The notes beneath the pieces are model-generated. The model made no database searches. It was not told the origin of the DNA and was given only the letters and a program-made list of their open reading frames with translations. A stretch of DNA of 64,000 bases from Leptodontidium sp. MPI-SDFR-AT-0119 (taxonomy: Eukaryota; Ascomycota; Leotiomycetes; Helotiales; Leptodontidiaceae), in assembly GCA_020726505.1 (NCBI GenBank), contig JAHLEZ010000009.1, forward strand, positions 2,666,001 through 2,730,000, written 5' to 3'. This document shows, in pieces, positions 45,232 through 56,463 of this stretch. How positions within the stretch are numbered: position 1 is the first letter of the stretch; the number at the start of each line of letters is the position of its first letter. The translations under genes and the position numbers were made by a program.

Positions 45232-45483
45232 GGGCCTTCACACCATGAGACTACAGATTTCCTCTGGAAGTGCCTTGAAAACAATATATTCCTATTGTTT
45301 TTACCTGCACATACGTCACACGTCTTACAACCTTTGGATCTGACATTTTTCTCTGCGCTCAAGCGTGCTTACCGGAAAGAACTACACAAATTGAGTTCTT
45401 TGATCGATTCTACACCAATTGGCAAGCGCAATTTCCTCATTTGTTACCAGAAGGCACGTCAAGAAACTACCGTCTACGTCAGC
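45232..45483 (+). pseudogene. Pogo/Fot1-type transposase, middle fragment
   Basis: The frame reads SHHETTDFLWKCLENNIFLL, then FLPAHTSHVLQPLDLTFFSA, then KRAYRKELHKL and DSTPIGKRNFLICYQKAR, the DDE_1 block around the last catalytic Asp (QPLD). Preceding and following parts of the transposase are missing. It overlaps in content with the relic at 13.1-14.2 kb and supplies the segment deleted there. Confidence 0.75.
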
Positions 45484-46087
45484 AAACTCTTTTCTAATAT
45501 TTTAGTGCTGATGTCTGCATGTTCTAATTGCGGTGACGGGTAACGTAAAAGTGGGTCCGAGCATTGATTGACTGCCTCTGGGAATTTGAGTTTGAGATGC
45601 AAGCAAGCCCGATGTAGTGATTCGCTCTGTGTTTGAGACACTGAAATATGATTGATAGGGACTTCGTTACATGTCCAAATGTAACCCTGCGTAGCGGAGA
45701 TCCCTATGTGCCGGAACGGCTTCATGGTTTTGGGGCCTCAAATCTCTTCTACGATGATATATAAAGTTTAAGTATTATGTATACAGTAGAAAGCCGTTGG
45801 CTCGTTGGATGTGCGGTATATAAGGCGAGAGAGTTCTTACTGGAGGATTTGGTTGAAAAGCTGAAGCTACAGGGATACTAATCTTGTAGCCTGTCCACCT
45901 CCCTTATACAAGTTGGTATTGATATGCAGGTTAACAAGACTCAAGGACATGGAGCACATGCGGCGGTCAAAGTATGATTGCGTTAGTGGCCAAACGTATA
46001 CATAATGAAGCGATGCACCTCCCATGATCACCTGGCATGAACTCTATCGACGTAATATCTGTCAGTGGCAGACTTAGTCCCGCAGCA

Positions 46088-47158
46088 TTAAAGCAGACTC
46101 GCCCTCGCCCTCGACTCTGGCCCAGGCCACGAGTCTCTAACTTTCTCCAAGATCCACTGAACTATTCCGGCATTTGTCTTATCGGGGCACTCCAACATCC
46201 CCCAATGCGCAGCCTTGATCACGAACTCAGACAGATTCTCACAATGCTCTCGCATCTGCAGTCCCGCTCTTGGGTTATGCACCGTCTGACAGATAGTGTC
46301 GTATTCAGTATGTATGAATAGCACCGGCATCTTCAGCACCCCATTATTCACCCCCTTCTCAAGCCCGTACTTCTCGTTCGCAGAATGGTTGAGATACCAG
46401 TTGGTTGCACCGTGGAAGCCGTTCTTGGTCAGACTCGCGACTAGCTCGCTGCGGAGTTCCTCGTCGATGACGGTCATTTCGAGAGGAATCTCTGGGACAA
46501 CGGTATTGGGACCTTTGAACCAACCTCCGTTATTTCTAGTGTTGACTGTGAAGGAGCGTTCCCGACTACCTTTCTCCTGGCCCCTTGAAAATATCAAGCG
46601 GACGTAGTTGGGAATATCAGACTCGAATTGCCGAGTTGCAGCTTCAGGATTCTCTTGGTAGAAAACCTGGTAATCGTATTGGCCGTAGGGAAACTCGTCT
46701 TCTGGGTACAGCTCTCGATCGAGATAGGGAATCATGTAGTTCAACCCCAGTTCGAGGGTTCGATAGGGCACCGACATTCCGATAACTGCCTTGCAGACTT
46801 CGGGATGGTGGCTAGCAATCGCCCATAACGGACCGCAGCCCCAATCGTGCCCACACCAGATAGCCTCCTTCCTTCCCACGTGCTCAAGGAGTTCGAGATA
46901 TTGCGGTACAAGCTTTTCTAATGCGAATTCGCTAGGGTCTTTGGATGTCCATGTTTGACCGTAGCCTGCCATGTCTGGTGCGACCACGTAGAATCCCAGG
47001 CTCGCGAAAGCATGAAGTTGGTACTTCCACGTCAGAGCGATCCCTGGCCAGCCGTGCAGGAATATGATGAGTGGTCCATTTGATGGGCCGGCCATGAGAT
47101 AGAAGTGTTGTTTCCCGGTACTCTTGGAGGTGAAGGTATTGGGGGAAAGGACTGCCAT
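46088..47158 (-). CDS. Epoxide hydrolase-like alpha/beta hydrolase
   Basis: Single-exon frame of 356 residues. Landmarks: HGWP oxyanion motif at 35-38; nucleophile Asp105 in WCGHDWG; cap-domain tyrosines (region 161-167 and Tyr255 in NWY); catalytic acid Asp287 in IHTEYD; and His318 in AAHWGMLECP. The order and spacing are those of soluble epoxide hydrolases, which open epoxides to diols through an alkyl-enzyme ester. No signal peptide or membrane anchor, so cytosolic or peroxisomal. The C-terminus ends SLL, which is not a confident PTS1. The gene is unrelated in architecture to the microsomal-type hydrolase at 51623. Confidence 0.88.
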   Translation of the reverse strand: MAVLSPNTFTSKSTGKQHFYLMAGPSNGPLIIFLHGWPGIALTWKYQLHAFASLGFYVVAPDMAGYGQTWTSKDPSEFALEKLVPQYLELLEHVGRKEAIWCGHDWGCGPLWAIASHHPEVCKAVIGMSVPYRTLELGLNYMIPYLDRELYPEDEFPYGQYDYQVFYQENPEAATRQFESDIPNYVRLIFSRGQEKGSRERSFTVNTRNNGGWFKGPNTVVPEIPLEMTVIDEELRSELVASLTKNGFHGATNWYLNHSANEKYGLEKGVNNGVLKMPVLFIHTEYDTICQTVHNPRAGLQMREHCENLSEFVIKAAHWGMLECPDKTNAGIVQWILEKVRDSWPGPESRARASLL

Positions 47159-48187
47159 AATTGCTGATCACTAATTACCGAGAGGATTTAGAATTTACGC
47201 CTTAGAACAAGATGCAGTCGAATAAGTCCTTTCAAATTGAATGACTTTGGTCCATGCCTTGACTTTCTTTATGAGGGACGACACTTAAACCAAGCAGCGG
47301 TCATTTCCAAAGTCAGATTGTAATGCCGCCTCATCAAACACGCCAGTGGGGTCTGCGGGGAAGCTGGTCAAAACACCAGCCATAGTATAGTGGCGAGTGG
47401 AGCTCTCTCGAGCGAAGATGATTGGTTCACTTCGAGACAGAAGAAGAACAGCTTCTCTTTCCCTCCGGCATGATTACTTATCTCCCTCTCCCCCGGAAGA
47501 GGCCAACCTCCGAATCCGCAGACACTAGGCCGCTGTGTTTATTAATCGCGCGCCCATCGTATATCTGCGAGTCTGAAACTCTCTTCCCCAAAGCTGCAAA
47601 CTTTGACTTTCTGAGTCTCCATTCAATGTTTGAAAACTCGCCATCGGTGAGTAAATATCGTGTTCTCGGAGCAATGCTTTCCTTGGTGCTTTATTGTGCG
47701 CGTCTGGAGTGTCACTCGCATTGGCTACTGCTGGAAAATAACGCTATTAAACAACGAGGAGCTATTTTTGTTTATATAAGGAGTCATAGGTAAGGCTCGT
47801 GAAGACGAGTCCTAAGCCAAGTCGTACGGAGACCAAATGTTTTATTCTATATGATGCATCTCATAGAAAGTCTTTATAGATGGCTTGCGGCCTCCTGACA
47901 GGTGGTTGTATCGTTCAGTCGGTTGTGAAGTGTCGACCTAGGAATACCCCACTCCATAGCAGCCGAGCGTAAAGAGTTCCTATTTTTGACGTCATGAATA
48001 GCTTCTATAACGTTATACTCAGTATAACTAAGCTCCATGTTGATCCCAATGCGTAATCCAAAATTCGAAAGAATCGATAAAAAGGTTGCATAGTTATCAA
48101 TTATTTAAAGAGGTATATAGGAGAGGCAGTGTGTTAAGCGAGGTGTCCTAAAGGCAGTAGTGTCCCAAAAGGTGAAGAGAGGACTCA
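47159..48187. other. Intergenic, no supported gene
   Basis: A 123-codon plus-strand frame at 47422-47793 has no recognisable motif; the rest is featureless. Confidence 0.4.
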
Positions 48188-48698
48188 CATGGAGGAACTT
48201 GAAGCCAAAAAATCTGCGGCCAAAATAGGACAGCGATCATAAACAACCAGGTTTATGGAGGAAGTTGAAGCCGACAAAGCTGCGCCCAAAGGAGGACGGC
48301 AATCAACTGTGAATGAGAGATTCGTCAACCTCTTCTTCCCCCACACAGTCAAGCTTACGAGCAAGAAAAGTGGGAAGGGAAGAGAAGTGGGAAGGGAAAG
48401 AAAGGTAGGAAGGGGAGTAGTCAGATAGGTGGGCAGTTGAGCCCGGAAGAGGTGCGTGCAAGAGCAGAGGATGCATTTGAGTATTGGATAAGGTTGGTGA
48501 AGCCACTGTGGAAGTTGTCTCAGCAATATGGGCTCCCTATTCTAGTCGTACTTCCCAAGGAGGTGACAGAAACGAGGTAGGTTCTTTCAGGTAAGGATGG
48601 AACTTGATACTGGTTCGCTGATTTTTAGTCCTTTGCACTCCGGAAGGGTCACGATCAGGTTGTTGTTGACTACGTCGACTTCTGCTATCCAGGGTTGA
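48188..48698 (+). other. Unknown small gene or relic with internal duplication
   Basis: A 57-bp unit starting ATGGAGGAA(C/G)TTGAAGCC occurs twice in tandem (48188 and 48255). Further on, a lysine/glycine-rich stretch leads into helical text (LSPEEVRARAEDAFEYWIRL, then LSQQYGLPILVVLPKEVTET) that crosses an intron at 48577-48628 (GTAGGT..TAG) and ends at TGA 48696-48698. The first part joins the second only through an uncertain intron ending at CACACAG. Function unknown. Confidence 0.35.
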
Positions 48699-49800
48699 AG
48701 GAATAGATCAACAAGCTGTCATGCTTCCTTCAAGGTATAGTTGCAAGTGAAAGTCCAACCAAACGGCTCATGATCGAGACAATCCCATCTCACGATCTGT
48801 CTGGAGCTGGACACCTTGGACGTATCGTCTTGACGAATCCGAATGTTGATAGCCGACCATGTTTAGTCAATTTTCGGAATATCTGACGAGCGACGTACTT
48901 ATTCCGACAGTCGTCCTCGGACGAGACGAGGTCGTGGTGTTGAAAGATGAGTTGTGCCAGGTGCATATTAGCTAATGCTCCATACCATTCGGCGGCTGTT
49001 CGATCTTAATGCGTGATCAGGGCAGGAACCGTACGTACAGCTATATAGTACAATCAGCCATGTGTTTTCAAAACTGTGTTCAGAAATATCATCGACCTTC
49101 GTGGTTATAGTCCACCTAATCTCGTGGCCTGACGCGGCCGCTCTTCCTCCTTCGACTCGACAGCATAGGATATCGGTTTCGCCGCTTGTGGTGGGCATCT
49201 CGTTGTATTGTGCGCCTTTCGGTGACGGTGTTCCGATCGTGCAAGTATTTGTATCGAAAATCGAGTAGCTCGTATTGCTCCTGCTTTGTCATTTGACTTC
49301 TGGATGCTCTTCCTCCAATATTCTCTAGACCAAGTGGGGACCACGGAAAAAGCTTCTTCTTATGTGTGCGCGCCTTGAGATATTGCGGACTTCAGGTGCG
49401 ATACAACCGTGTGGACTACGGATTGTCAGGTGAGGAAGATTACGAAGCTTGAAGAGGCTCTGTAATCCCGGGTCGTCGACGGAAGATATCGCGTGTGAGT
49501 AAGGGATGCAGAGTCGAAGCCATGATATTCGCATAGAACCCCAGTGTTTATAAAGGTACTCAAAAGCCTCGTAAGCATAATCGGTAGTCCGCTGGCCCTA
49601 ACCCGTGGCATTCTCATCGTTAAGATAAGATACGCTGAGGAATCGAACGCTGTGCAGAGTTGTAGCATGTCGACCGGGACCGTGTTTGAAGAAGGCTGAT
49701 AGTGTTCTCAAGTCGCTGAACTCGGGGGCTTCGCTAATATGGAGTTTGACTGGCGTGGTCTCTCTGCCTTCCGTGGCAGTTGAATAAGGATTATAGCCGG
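48699..49800. other. No supported gene
   Basis: Overlapping minus-strand frames at 48968-49668 switch frame and contain no recognisable motif; probably an old gene relic. Confidence 0.35.
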
Positions 49801-49805
49801 TATCT

Positions 49806-50341
49806 GTGGCTAAACCCTTGATGAGCCCATTACTATTAGAAAATAGTAATCGATCGACGAACCTAGCTCTTCAAGAGTCTCAGAAAGTACTAATACCATC
49901 TCCGGAGCCTTCTGGTACTCCTGTTCAATTATACACTCCCAAAGCCAGGAAAGACCTATATTTACAGATGCGTACCTTGGCGAGTGGATTACATGATCAA
50001 CTTCCGACCCAACGTTTACTTTTTAGGAAGATTGTGAAGGGAATTGACGAAAAGGATTACGAATTAGGGAAGGCAAATATGAGGATTAGAGAGTTGGAGG
50101 AGAGGTTAGAGCAGTTGAAGCCCAAAAAAAAAGGAGGAAAGTCTAAACTAGTCCAAATTCCAAGTTTGCGACAACATGTGCTATCTGGGAGGCTCAAATC
50201 ACAGCTGGAGATCGTCAAATCTCACCTATAAAATCAGAATCGAAAGGAGATTCAGATTCTAGAATATCTTGTATAGAAGTCGACGCAATATAGAGTTATT
50301 AGGCGTTGAATAGAGAGTACTGAAATTACGCGAGGTGGGCG
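49806..50341 (+). pseudogene. Pogo/Fot1-type transposase, C-terminal fragment and element end
   Basis: The frame encodes the transposase C-terminus: Ser/Pro-rich segment, then QLPTQRLLFRKIVKGIDEKD and the coiled block ANMRIRELEERLEQLK, ending at 50231. Beyond it the sequence to about 50341 (CTGAAATTACGCGAGG) matches, in reverse orientation, the end of the relic near 13085-13120, so it is the element terminus. The catalytic core is absent. Confidence 0.75.
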
Positions 50342-50345
50342 GAAT

Positions 50346-50370
50346 GGGGGGGGGGGGGGGGGGGGGGGGG
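50346..50370 (+). repeat. Run of 25 G residues
   Basis: An uninterrupted G25 tract followed by TGGGTGGGTA. It lies at the terminus of the pogo-type fragment, whose end is already G-rich (GGTGGGCGGAATGGG). Confidence 0.95.
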
Positions 50371-50479
50371 TGGGTGGGTAGGACGTTATATGCCAAGAAC
50401 TGGGAATAGCTTCAAATAGTAGAATTCATTAACTGCCCACTTAATTTATATGGTAGAACAATGAAAATCCGCATAAGGC

Positions 50480-50520
50480 CGCTGATGGCGGTCCTTCTTT
50501 TTGCCCGACCGCCATTAGCG
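50480..50520. repeat. GC-rich hairpin
   Basis: CGCTGATGGCGGTC (50480-50493) pairs with GACCGCCATTAGCG (50507-50520) with one mismatch around a 13-nt loop. The flanks to 50590 hold further GGCCGC/GCGGCC motifs. Could be a small MITE end or a chance GC-rich palindrome. Confidence 0.5.
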
Positions 50521-50599
50521 CTAACGGCCGCCAAAATGGCGCCTCTGACGCCTGCGGCCGATTTGATTCTGGCCAGCGGCCAATATTTTTGCTGACGAG

Positions 50600-51622
50600 G
50601 GCTCGCATGCTCCAGTACCTAGATGTAAGTAACCTTACCTGTCCCGTTTGTGTTCTCGCATATCAATTCTGGGAGCCATGGAGCCATCCGCCCAATTATA
50701 TCATATCATATATCATCTAAAGAAGGCAGTGAAGGACATGTTCCGCATTTGCATTATCAAACAGCGGAATTCGAGGTGATCTCTTCTGCCGTCGTCAGAG
50801 GGACCCCTGGCCAGGATATCCACTGCGGAAGAGTCGCGGATCGATGTGCAACAAACAAGCAGATATTGGATCTCCAAGACGGGTGCAAGCCATGCCAGAC
50901 ACAGACATTTTGAGAACGAGTCTCAATCCAAACGGACCGAATAGGAATCGGAGAGATGCGTCACGTAATGACGCTGGACTCTCCAGCCTTCCTCGTCTGC
51001 GTGCTTCCAACTGTTCAGTTCACCAGTACCCGAAGTTCACGGTGTCGGTGGTCATCTCCCTCCAAGAAGTATCCAATGCGGAGTTGTCGTCATCCCTAGA
51101 TGCCATGCCGCAAGTTGTACATTACAAATGCTCAGGATAGCTGCAATCCACATGCTCGCTACATGGAAGGGTTATATGCAAGAAGGGCGGATGCAGACCT
51201 CATCCGAGGGTCCACCACTTCTCGCGATTGGATATCTTTGCTTGTCCAAGATACATGTTATCGCCCAAAGAAGCGGTATCTTCGAGCATCCTCCTGTTTG
51301 CATGGCTCTTCCCCACATTGCATCTGTCTTGCTTACAATTCAACCACCAGCAACTTCTGCATTGCCGGCTTGGCGCTGCCGGATTGGCTAGTTGAACAAG
51401 GCCGAGAACAGAGAGTAGTAGCTCACCTAAGCAGGAGCCGGATTTATGGTATCTTTAAAACCGCAAAACCAGAGTTCAGACTTCAGAACGGCGAGTCATT
51501 GGTCAGCGAAACCCAAAGCACAAGGTTTCTCGACAGGGTCTAGTTGGGTACTTAAGCACCTTCTAACCCATGATACCACATTAACCTTTTAGTTTCTAAC
51601 GAATCTACAGAGAAGAACCATC
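50600..51622. other. Intergenic, upstream of the second epoxide hydrolase
   Basis: Several overlapping frames without motifs; promoter region toward 51622. Confidence 0.4.
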
Positions 51623-53124
51623 ATGGCATCTATCAGACCATTCAAGATCGACGTCCCAGATGCGTCCCTAGCAAAACTCAAGCAGAAGCTTGAATTGACT
51701 CGTTTCCCGGAAGGAGAAGTCGAAGACGCAGGCTGGGATTATGGTGCTCCTTTGTACATATCCTCCCTTCCCATCCCACCTTTACATCGCATCTAACTCC
51801 GACTTAGACAAGTCATCAAAGACTTGACTAAATACTGGGTTGAAGAATACGATTGGCGAGCAGTTGAAAAGAAGCTCAACGCCATCCCTCAATTCAAGAC
51901 CGAGATCGAAGTCGAGGGATTCGATCCAATTGATATCCATTTCGTGCATCAGAAAAGCGATGTCAAGGGTGCGATCCCGCTGCTATTCTTACATGGTTGG
52001 CCAGGAAGCTTTTTGGAAGTCACGAGGCTCTTACCGCTTTTGAGAGGGGAGAACGGCAAGCAGGCGTTCCATGTTGTCGCACCCAGTTTGCCGAATTATG
52101 GGTTTTCGGGACGGGTTACGAAGGTGGGAAGCTCTGTTATAGGTTGAAATTTCGCTGATCAGAGCAGAAAGGGTTTGGCCTGGGACAGTATGCGGAGATG
52201 GGTAATAAACTTATGTTGGCCCTCGGTTACAATCAGTATGGTACGTCTCAACTCCTATGAAGTACCACGGAATCCATATTAATAGTGCTATAGTAACCCA
52301 AGGTGTACGTTCTCCCATCGATAAATCCCGAAACTGAACTAATTAAAACCAGGGCGATTGGGGTGCACTCATCGTTCGTGTCATCGGTACCCTTTTCCCC
52401 CAACACAACAAAGCTTCACACATCAACTTGGGACTCGCCAACGAACCCAAATGGGACTCCGAGAACCCGAAACCAGAATATACTGAGCGAGAGCTGAGGA
52501 TCATGAAAGAGGCTGAAATTTGGCAAGAGAATGGCAATGGATATTTTGCTATTCAGTCTACCAAGGTATGGACCTGATGTGCCCATAGGGATTGAGTACT
52601 CGACTGACTGAGCTCTTAGCCAGCAACACTGGCATTTTCCCTTGCAGACTCGCCAACCGGTCTTCTGGCATGGATCTATGAGAAACTGGTCGCCTGGACT
52701 GACGAGTACCCATGGACGCCCGACGAGATCTTAACTGTAAGCTCCACTCATCACCCCGCCCCCCCAAAAAACACTCCCCCAATTCTAACCTCCAAATCCC
52801 CAGTGGATATCCATCTATTACCACTCCACCGCCGGCCCAGGCGCCTCAATCTACACCTACTACGAAGTCCATCACGACCCCAAATTCAACCTCCTCAGCG
52901 TCCGGGAATACGTCGACGTCCCGCTCGGTTTCGCGGATTTCCCGAAAGAGGTGGCCATGGCAGTACCGGAGAGCTGGAGGAAGACGCTAGGACCGATCGT
53001 GGAGGATGTGAAGTTTGAGAGGGGTGGGCATTTTGCGGCGTGGGAGAGGCCGGAGGATATTGCGGGGTGTTTGGTCAGGATTTTTGGAAAGGGTGGGGGA
53101 GCCGAAGGGGTGGTGAAGTTGTGA
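51623..53124 (+). CDS. Microsomal-type epoxide hydrolase (EHN domain), seven exons
   Basis: Exons 51623-51753, 51808-52123, 52168-52240, 52294-52304, 52353-52565, 52620-52736 and 52804-53124 add up to 393 residues in perfect frame. The N-terminus ([42 protein letters not shown]) is the EHN domain of microsomal epoxide hydrolases. HGWPGSF is the oxyanion motif, GGDWG holds the nucleophile Asp, and [11 protein letters not shown] the catalytic His. The nucleophile motif is assembled from the 11-nt exon (GT..AG introns of 53 and 48 bp on each side) and the next exon. It should hydrolyse epoxides to diols. No signal peptide is obvious. All catalytic parts are intact. Confidence 0.88.
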
Positions 53125-53226
53125 AGGGAGTTAGCTCGGTAAATGCGGCTGTCGGTTCACGATCTCGTGATCATCCTCCCAAGACGCCTCGGGACCTAGT
53201 CCCCCGACATTGTCACATTTCGAAAA

Positions 53227-54554
53227 TCATCCCCTACGTCTTCCCTCCTTTCCCTCGTTATTGTGCTCTCCATTTTCATCTTTTTCTTGCCTTTGTTCTT
53301 CTCCTTGGACCGAAGTTCTTCTTCCTCGTGCCTCCTCAGATTCTCCCTCATCCGCTCGCTCTCTTCCATCTTCCTCAACTTTTCCCTTTCGAAGCGCTGC
53401 CTCCTCCGAATCTCCCCTTACATGACCGCGTGCTCTTCTTGCTCTTCTTGCTCTTCTTGCCCTTCTTGCCCTTCTTGCCCTGACATACTCCTGCTTCTTT
53501 CTCTTATCAGTCAAATTTTCCCACGGTGAGATCATGTCCTCAACGATTTCTCTCGCCTGCGCAGGCGTCATCTCTTCTCTGCCCCCTTGCGCGATCTGGA
53601 TACCGGGACCCGGCGGCCGGGGAATGTTGCTCATTCCGGAATCAATTGCAACCGCAGGTGGTTGTACCGGAGGCGGCTGTGGAATTGGATGCGGAGAGGA
53701 AGCTAGAGAAGAAGAAGAAGTAGCACTCCCGCTTGTGCGGTAGCTTCCAGGTTCACGAAGTTCGACATAAATCTGCGGGCCTCTTCGATAATCTCGAAGA
53801 TATTTGCGACGACCGTTGACCTCTTCGCGTGTACGCTTGGCCCTGCTCTTTCCTCCTTTGACCAACACCAATTGCGGATGGCGCACCACTATACGTCTTG
53901 CACGTCCGTCTCGGGCTCGAGTACCATGGGTATGAGATTGTCGATTTTCAAGTACCTCAGCGTAAGGCCTTTCGCCCATACTGCTCCCGCCAACAGCCAG
54001 ACCTCCGGCTCCATACCCTTGGTCACCTCCGACAACTTGGTGTATTTCAACGCCCTCTCCAGCAGCAGGACCTGCAACCCCACCATATCCAAATATACCA
54101 ACGCCACCGGGCTGTCCATCACCGGTCCCACTACCAAGCTGTACCCAAGGCCATCTCTCACTGCGGGACCCGTTGGATGAGGTCCAGGATCCCATTCCGT
54201 CTTCAAAATAACCTTGATCCTCCTCGTCTCTTCTGCAGAATTTCTTCTTTTCCGGTACGTACACTCCAAGCCTGCCAATTTCCACACCAGCTGCGGATGG
54301 CGCTTCTGCAGCCATGCGTTCTGATCCCTCTTCAAATCTTCAACAAGCTTCCTTTGGGTTTCCGACCTCAACAACTCCTTGCAATCATCTTCAAGCGTCC
54401 GATTGTGCTTCCTTCGTTTAGCAATTTGAGCCAAAACTTTCAAGAAAAGCTCTTCGGTAGAATACTCCATTCTGATTGCACTGGAAATTCCAGGAAGGTT
54501 TCGAAGAACCAATTTCAGAACCTGGTGAGTGGCCTTTGGTGAGGATCCAGCCAA
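53227..54554 (-). pseudogene. Unknown gene, C-terminal part, frame-shifted and low-complexity
   Basis: Coding-like text continues from the gene at 54416-55627 but in changing frames. One frame (54531-54230) reads IRMEYSTEELFLKVLAQIAK and LQKRHPQLVWKLAGLE. A second (54315-53227) is Gly-rich and contains a second RHPQLV segment followed by a basic stretch (RTREEVNGRRKYLRDYRRG), Pro-rich text and an (ARR)n run from a 9-bp repeat at 53430-53480. A third frame gives a charged coiled coil (MEESERMRENLRRHEEEEL) after a TAA where CAA fits. I do not recognise a domain. Frame changes could be introns in part, but at least some are lesions. Confidence 0.4.
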
Positions 54555-55627
54555 TGTAGGGAGCTGTCAGTCGGGAGAGGTCAGGGAATTCAAGTGGTCG
54601 CCAATCCGGAAGTGGCCTGGGAGGGTATACTAGTTGGTAAGGCATTCCTTGTTGAATTGTATTATCTCCTGGAACTCCCAGACCTTGGGCAGGTTGGCTG
54701 CGCCTAAGAAGGAAATCCCTTATGGCCTTCAGATATTTGTATCCATTCAGCAGCGTAGAGTTTACTCTCTCATCCCTGTGATGACGCTTGTATTATAATT
54801 AGCCAATGTTGACGAACAACGATCCTTGCTAGTCATCCTTCCACGTTAAACACCGAAAGAAAATCACTTACAAAACTTCCTGAAAAGTGTAGAATTTCAG
54901 GTGGATTTCCGACTTGTAAGCCTCAATCCAATGTTCCATGTCCACGATATTTTTTTTCCCTTCAAGGATAAGTGTTCCTTTTCCTCATCCGTCAGTTCAA
55001 TTTGTTCTGCATCTGACGGGGTGTCTGGGCGTATTTTATCGTTGTACGCCGTGCGGATTTTCTCATTTATTTCTTCAAATTTCTCCCGTGTCTTTCGACT
55101 ACACTTCATTAAGTCCTTATAGCAGTTTTCTTTTAATACCTCTGGATCCTCTTCTCTTTCAATGTCGTCGTCCTCGATGATTCTATAACTCTCGTTCTCG
55201 GTTAAATAATTGAGATTCCTGTCTGTCGTTATCGTAATGTTTTCATTCTTAGCTTGAATTTTGATCAGGAGGTTGATATTGGTCAGTGAGGCTGAGGTCG
55301 ACTCGACTCCTTGAGCAACGAAATCCAGTTTGACGCTTGCCATTGCTACCCTCGCCATGAAGCCTTCAAGGCTGGTGGTGAGCTCATTGGCGGCTTGTAC
55401 TGTGAGGTTGACAGTGCCTAGCAGGTTAAACCACAATGCGAGAAATTGAAGATGCTGGGTGGGAAGATACCAGTGATGACCGCGTATCTAGAAACGTGTC
55501 CCGTTATCACTCCGCTATTGTAACGGGTGCCGTGGTTGTCTACATCACCCTCCTGATGAGTCCCATTTCCTTCAGGTCCCTCTTTCTCACTTTCTGGGGG
55601 TGTTGGTGTACCTGCTGGACGAACCAT
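54416..55627 (-). pseudogene. Unknown gene, N-terminal part, with homopolymer frameshift
   Basis: Model: start ATG 55627 (MVRPAGTPTPPESEKEG); intron 55418-55470 (GTATCT..TAG); then TVNLTVQAANELTTSLEGFM and a charged, helical region with DDDIEREEDPEVLKEN and KTREKFEEINEKIRTAYND. After SLKG the frame is lost in a run of eight A on the coding strand (54950-54957); one A fewer restores MEHWIEAYKSEIHLKFYTFQ. That splices (GTAAGT..CACAG) to LLNGYKYLKAIRDFLLRRSQ, then YPPRPLPDWRPLEFPDLSRL. Protein of unknown function, predicted coiled coil, no signal peptide. Confidence 0.45.
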
Positions 55628-56463
55628 TGGAACATTATTGGACGCAATCAGGTGAGATAGAATGGATCGTGCTATCAAGTTTGTCTTTGTCTATTCGTGA
55701 GAAAAGTTGAAACATGCGAACACGTTTCAGCTGAGAAACTACACAAGGCGTTATTTAGGTAAAGCAGTCCTCGTGATCCATTGGCCCAACCCATCTTTCT
55801 TCTAAGGCTCTGCGCCAACCCGGAAAGGAAACCTCCATCAGACTCAATCGGAGTCGCCATTCTTTTGTCTCTTAAGTCCATGGGAAGTTGTGACAGCTCA
55901 GCCCAACCTTCCCTGCTTATTCCGCTTTTGTGTTACCACACATGCTTCCACACAGAAGCCCTCAACGAATGCACAAAGACTCTCTTATCACCTCTGCTAT
56001 TATCACGATGCAGCTTCCCCCCCATCCGTTGGAATCCGGCAGGAAATTTAAGAGTGGGGTGGGGGCTATCATGAATATTCAGCAGCCTCTCAGCCGAGAC
56101 GCTCACCCGATCACATTGCCCCTTCTCAAAACACTTCTTCAGTTTCTCGATCCCGAGGCTCGCCCCGTGAGAAATGTAGTACCTCAAGCCTAATGCGGGC
56201 CGTTTCGCTGAGCCTCTGAAAACGAATGGCCGATTATATATAGTTCTGGGTGCACCAGTCTCTGATAAACATCCTTCCTGCTTGTTTAATCGACGACCCT
56301 TTCTTCTCAAAAGCTCCTGATCTCCTAATTTTCATCGCTTGGAACAAGGAGCAACCGGCTCACCCGTCACAAAATTAATAACAGCCGTACTTGCTCCACA
56401 TTCACGGCTTGATCTCCGATCTCGCTCTTCTCATTCGTCAGTCCCACCAACAAGCTAACTCAG
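55628..56463. other. Intergenic, no supported gene
   Basis: Short frames at 55675-55881 and 55933-56310 lack recognisable motifs. Confidence 0.4.

Noticed and set aside
44999..45242. Possible LTR starting TGTTACGG or TGTGACG
   Set aside because: Flanks do not match, and the right end overlaps text that aligns with the pogo transposase (GPSHHETTDF).
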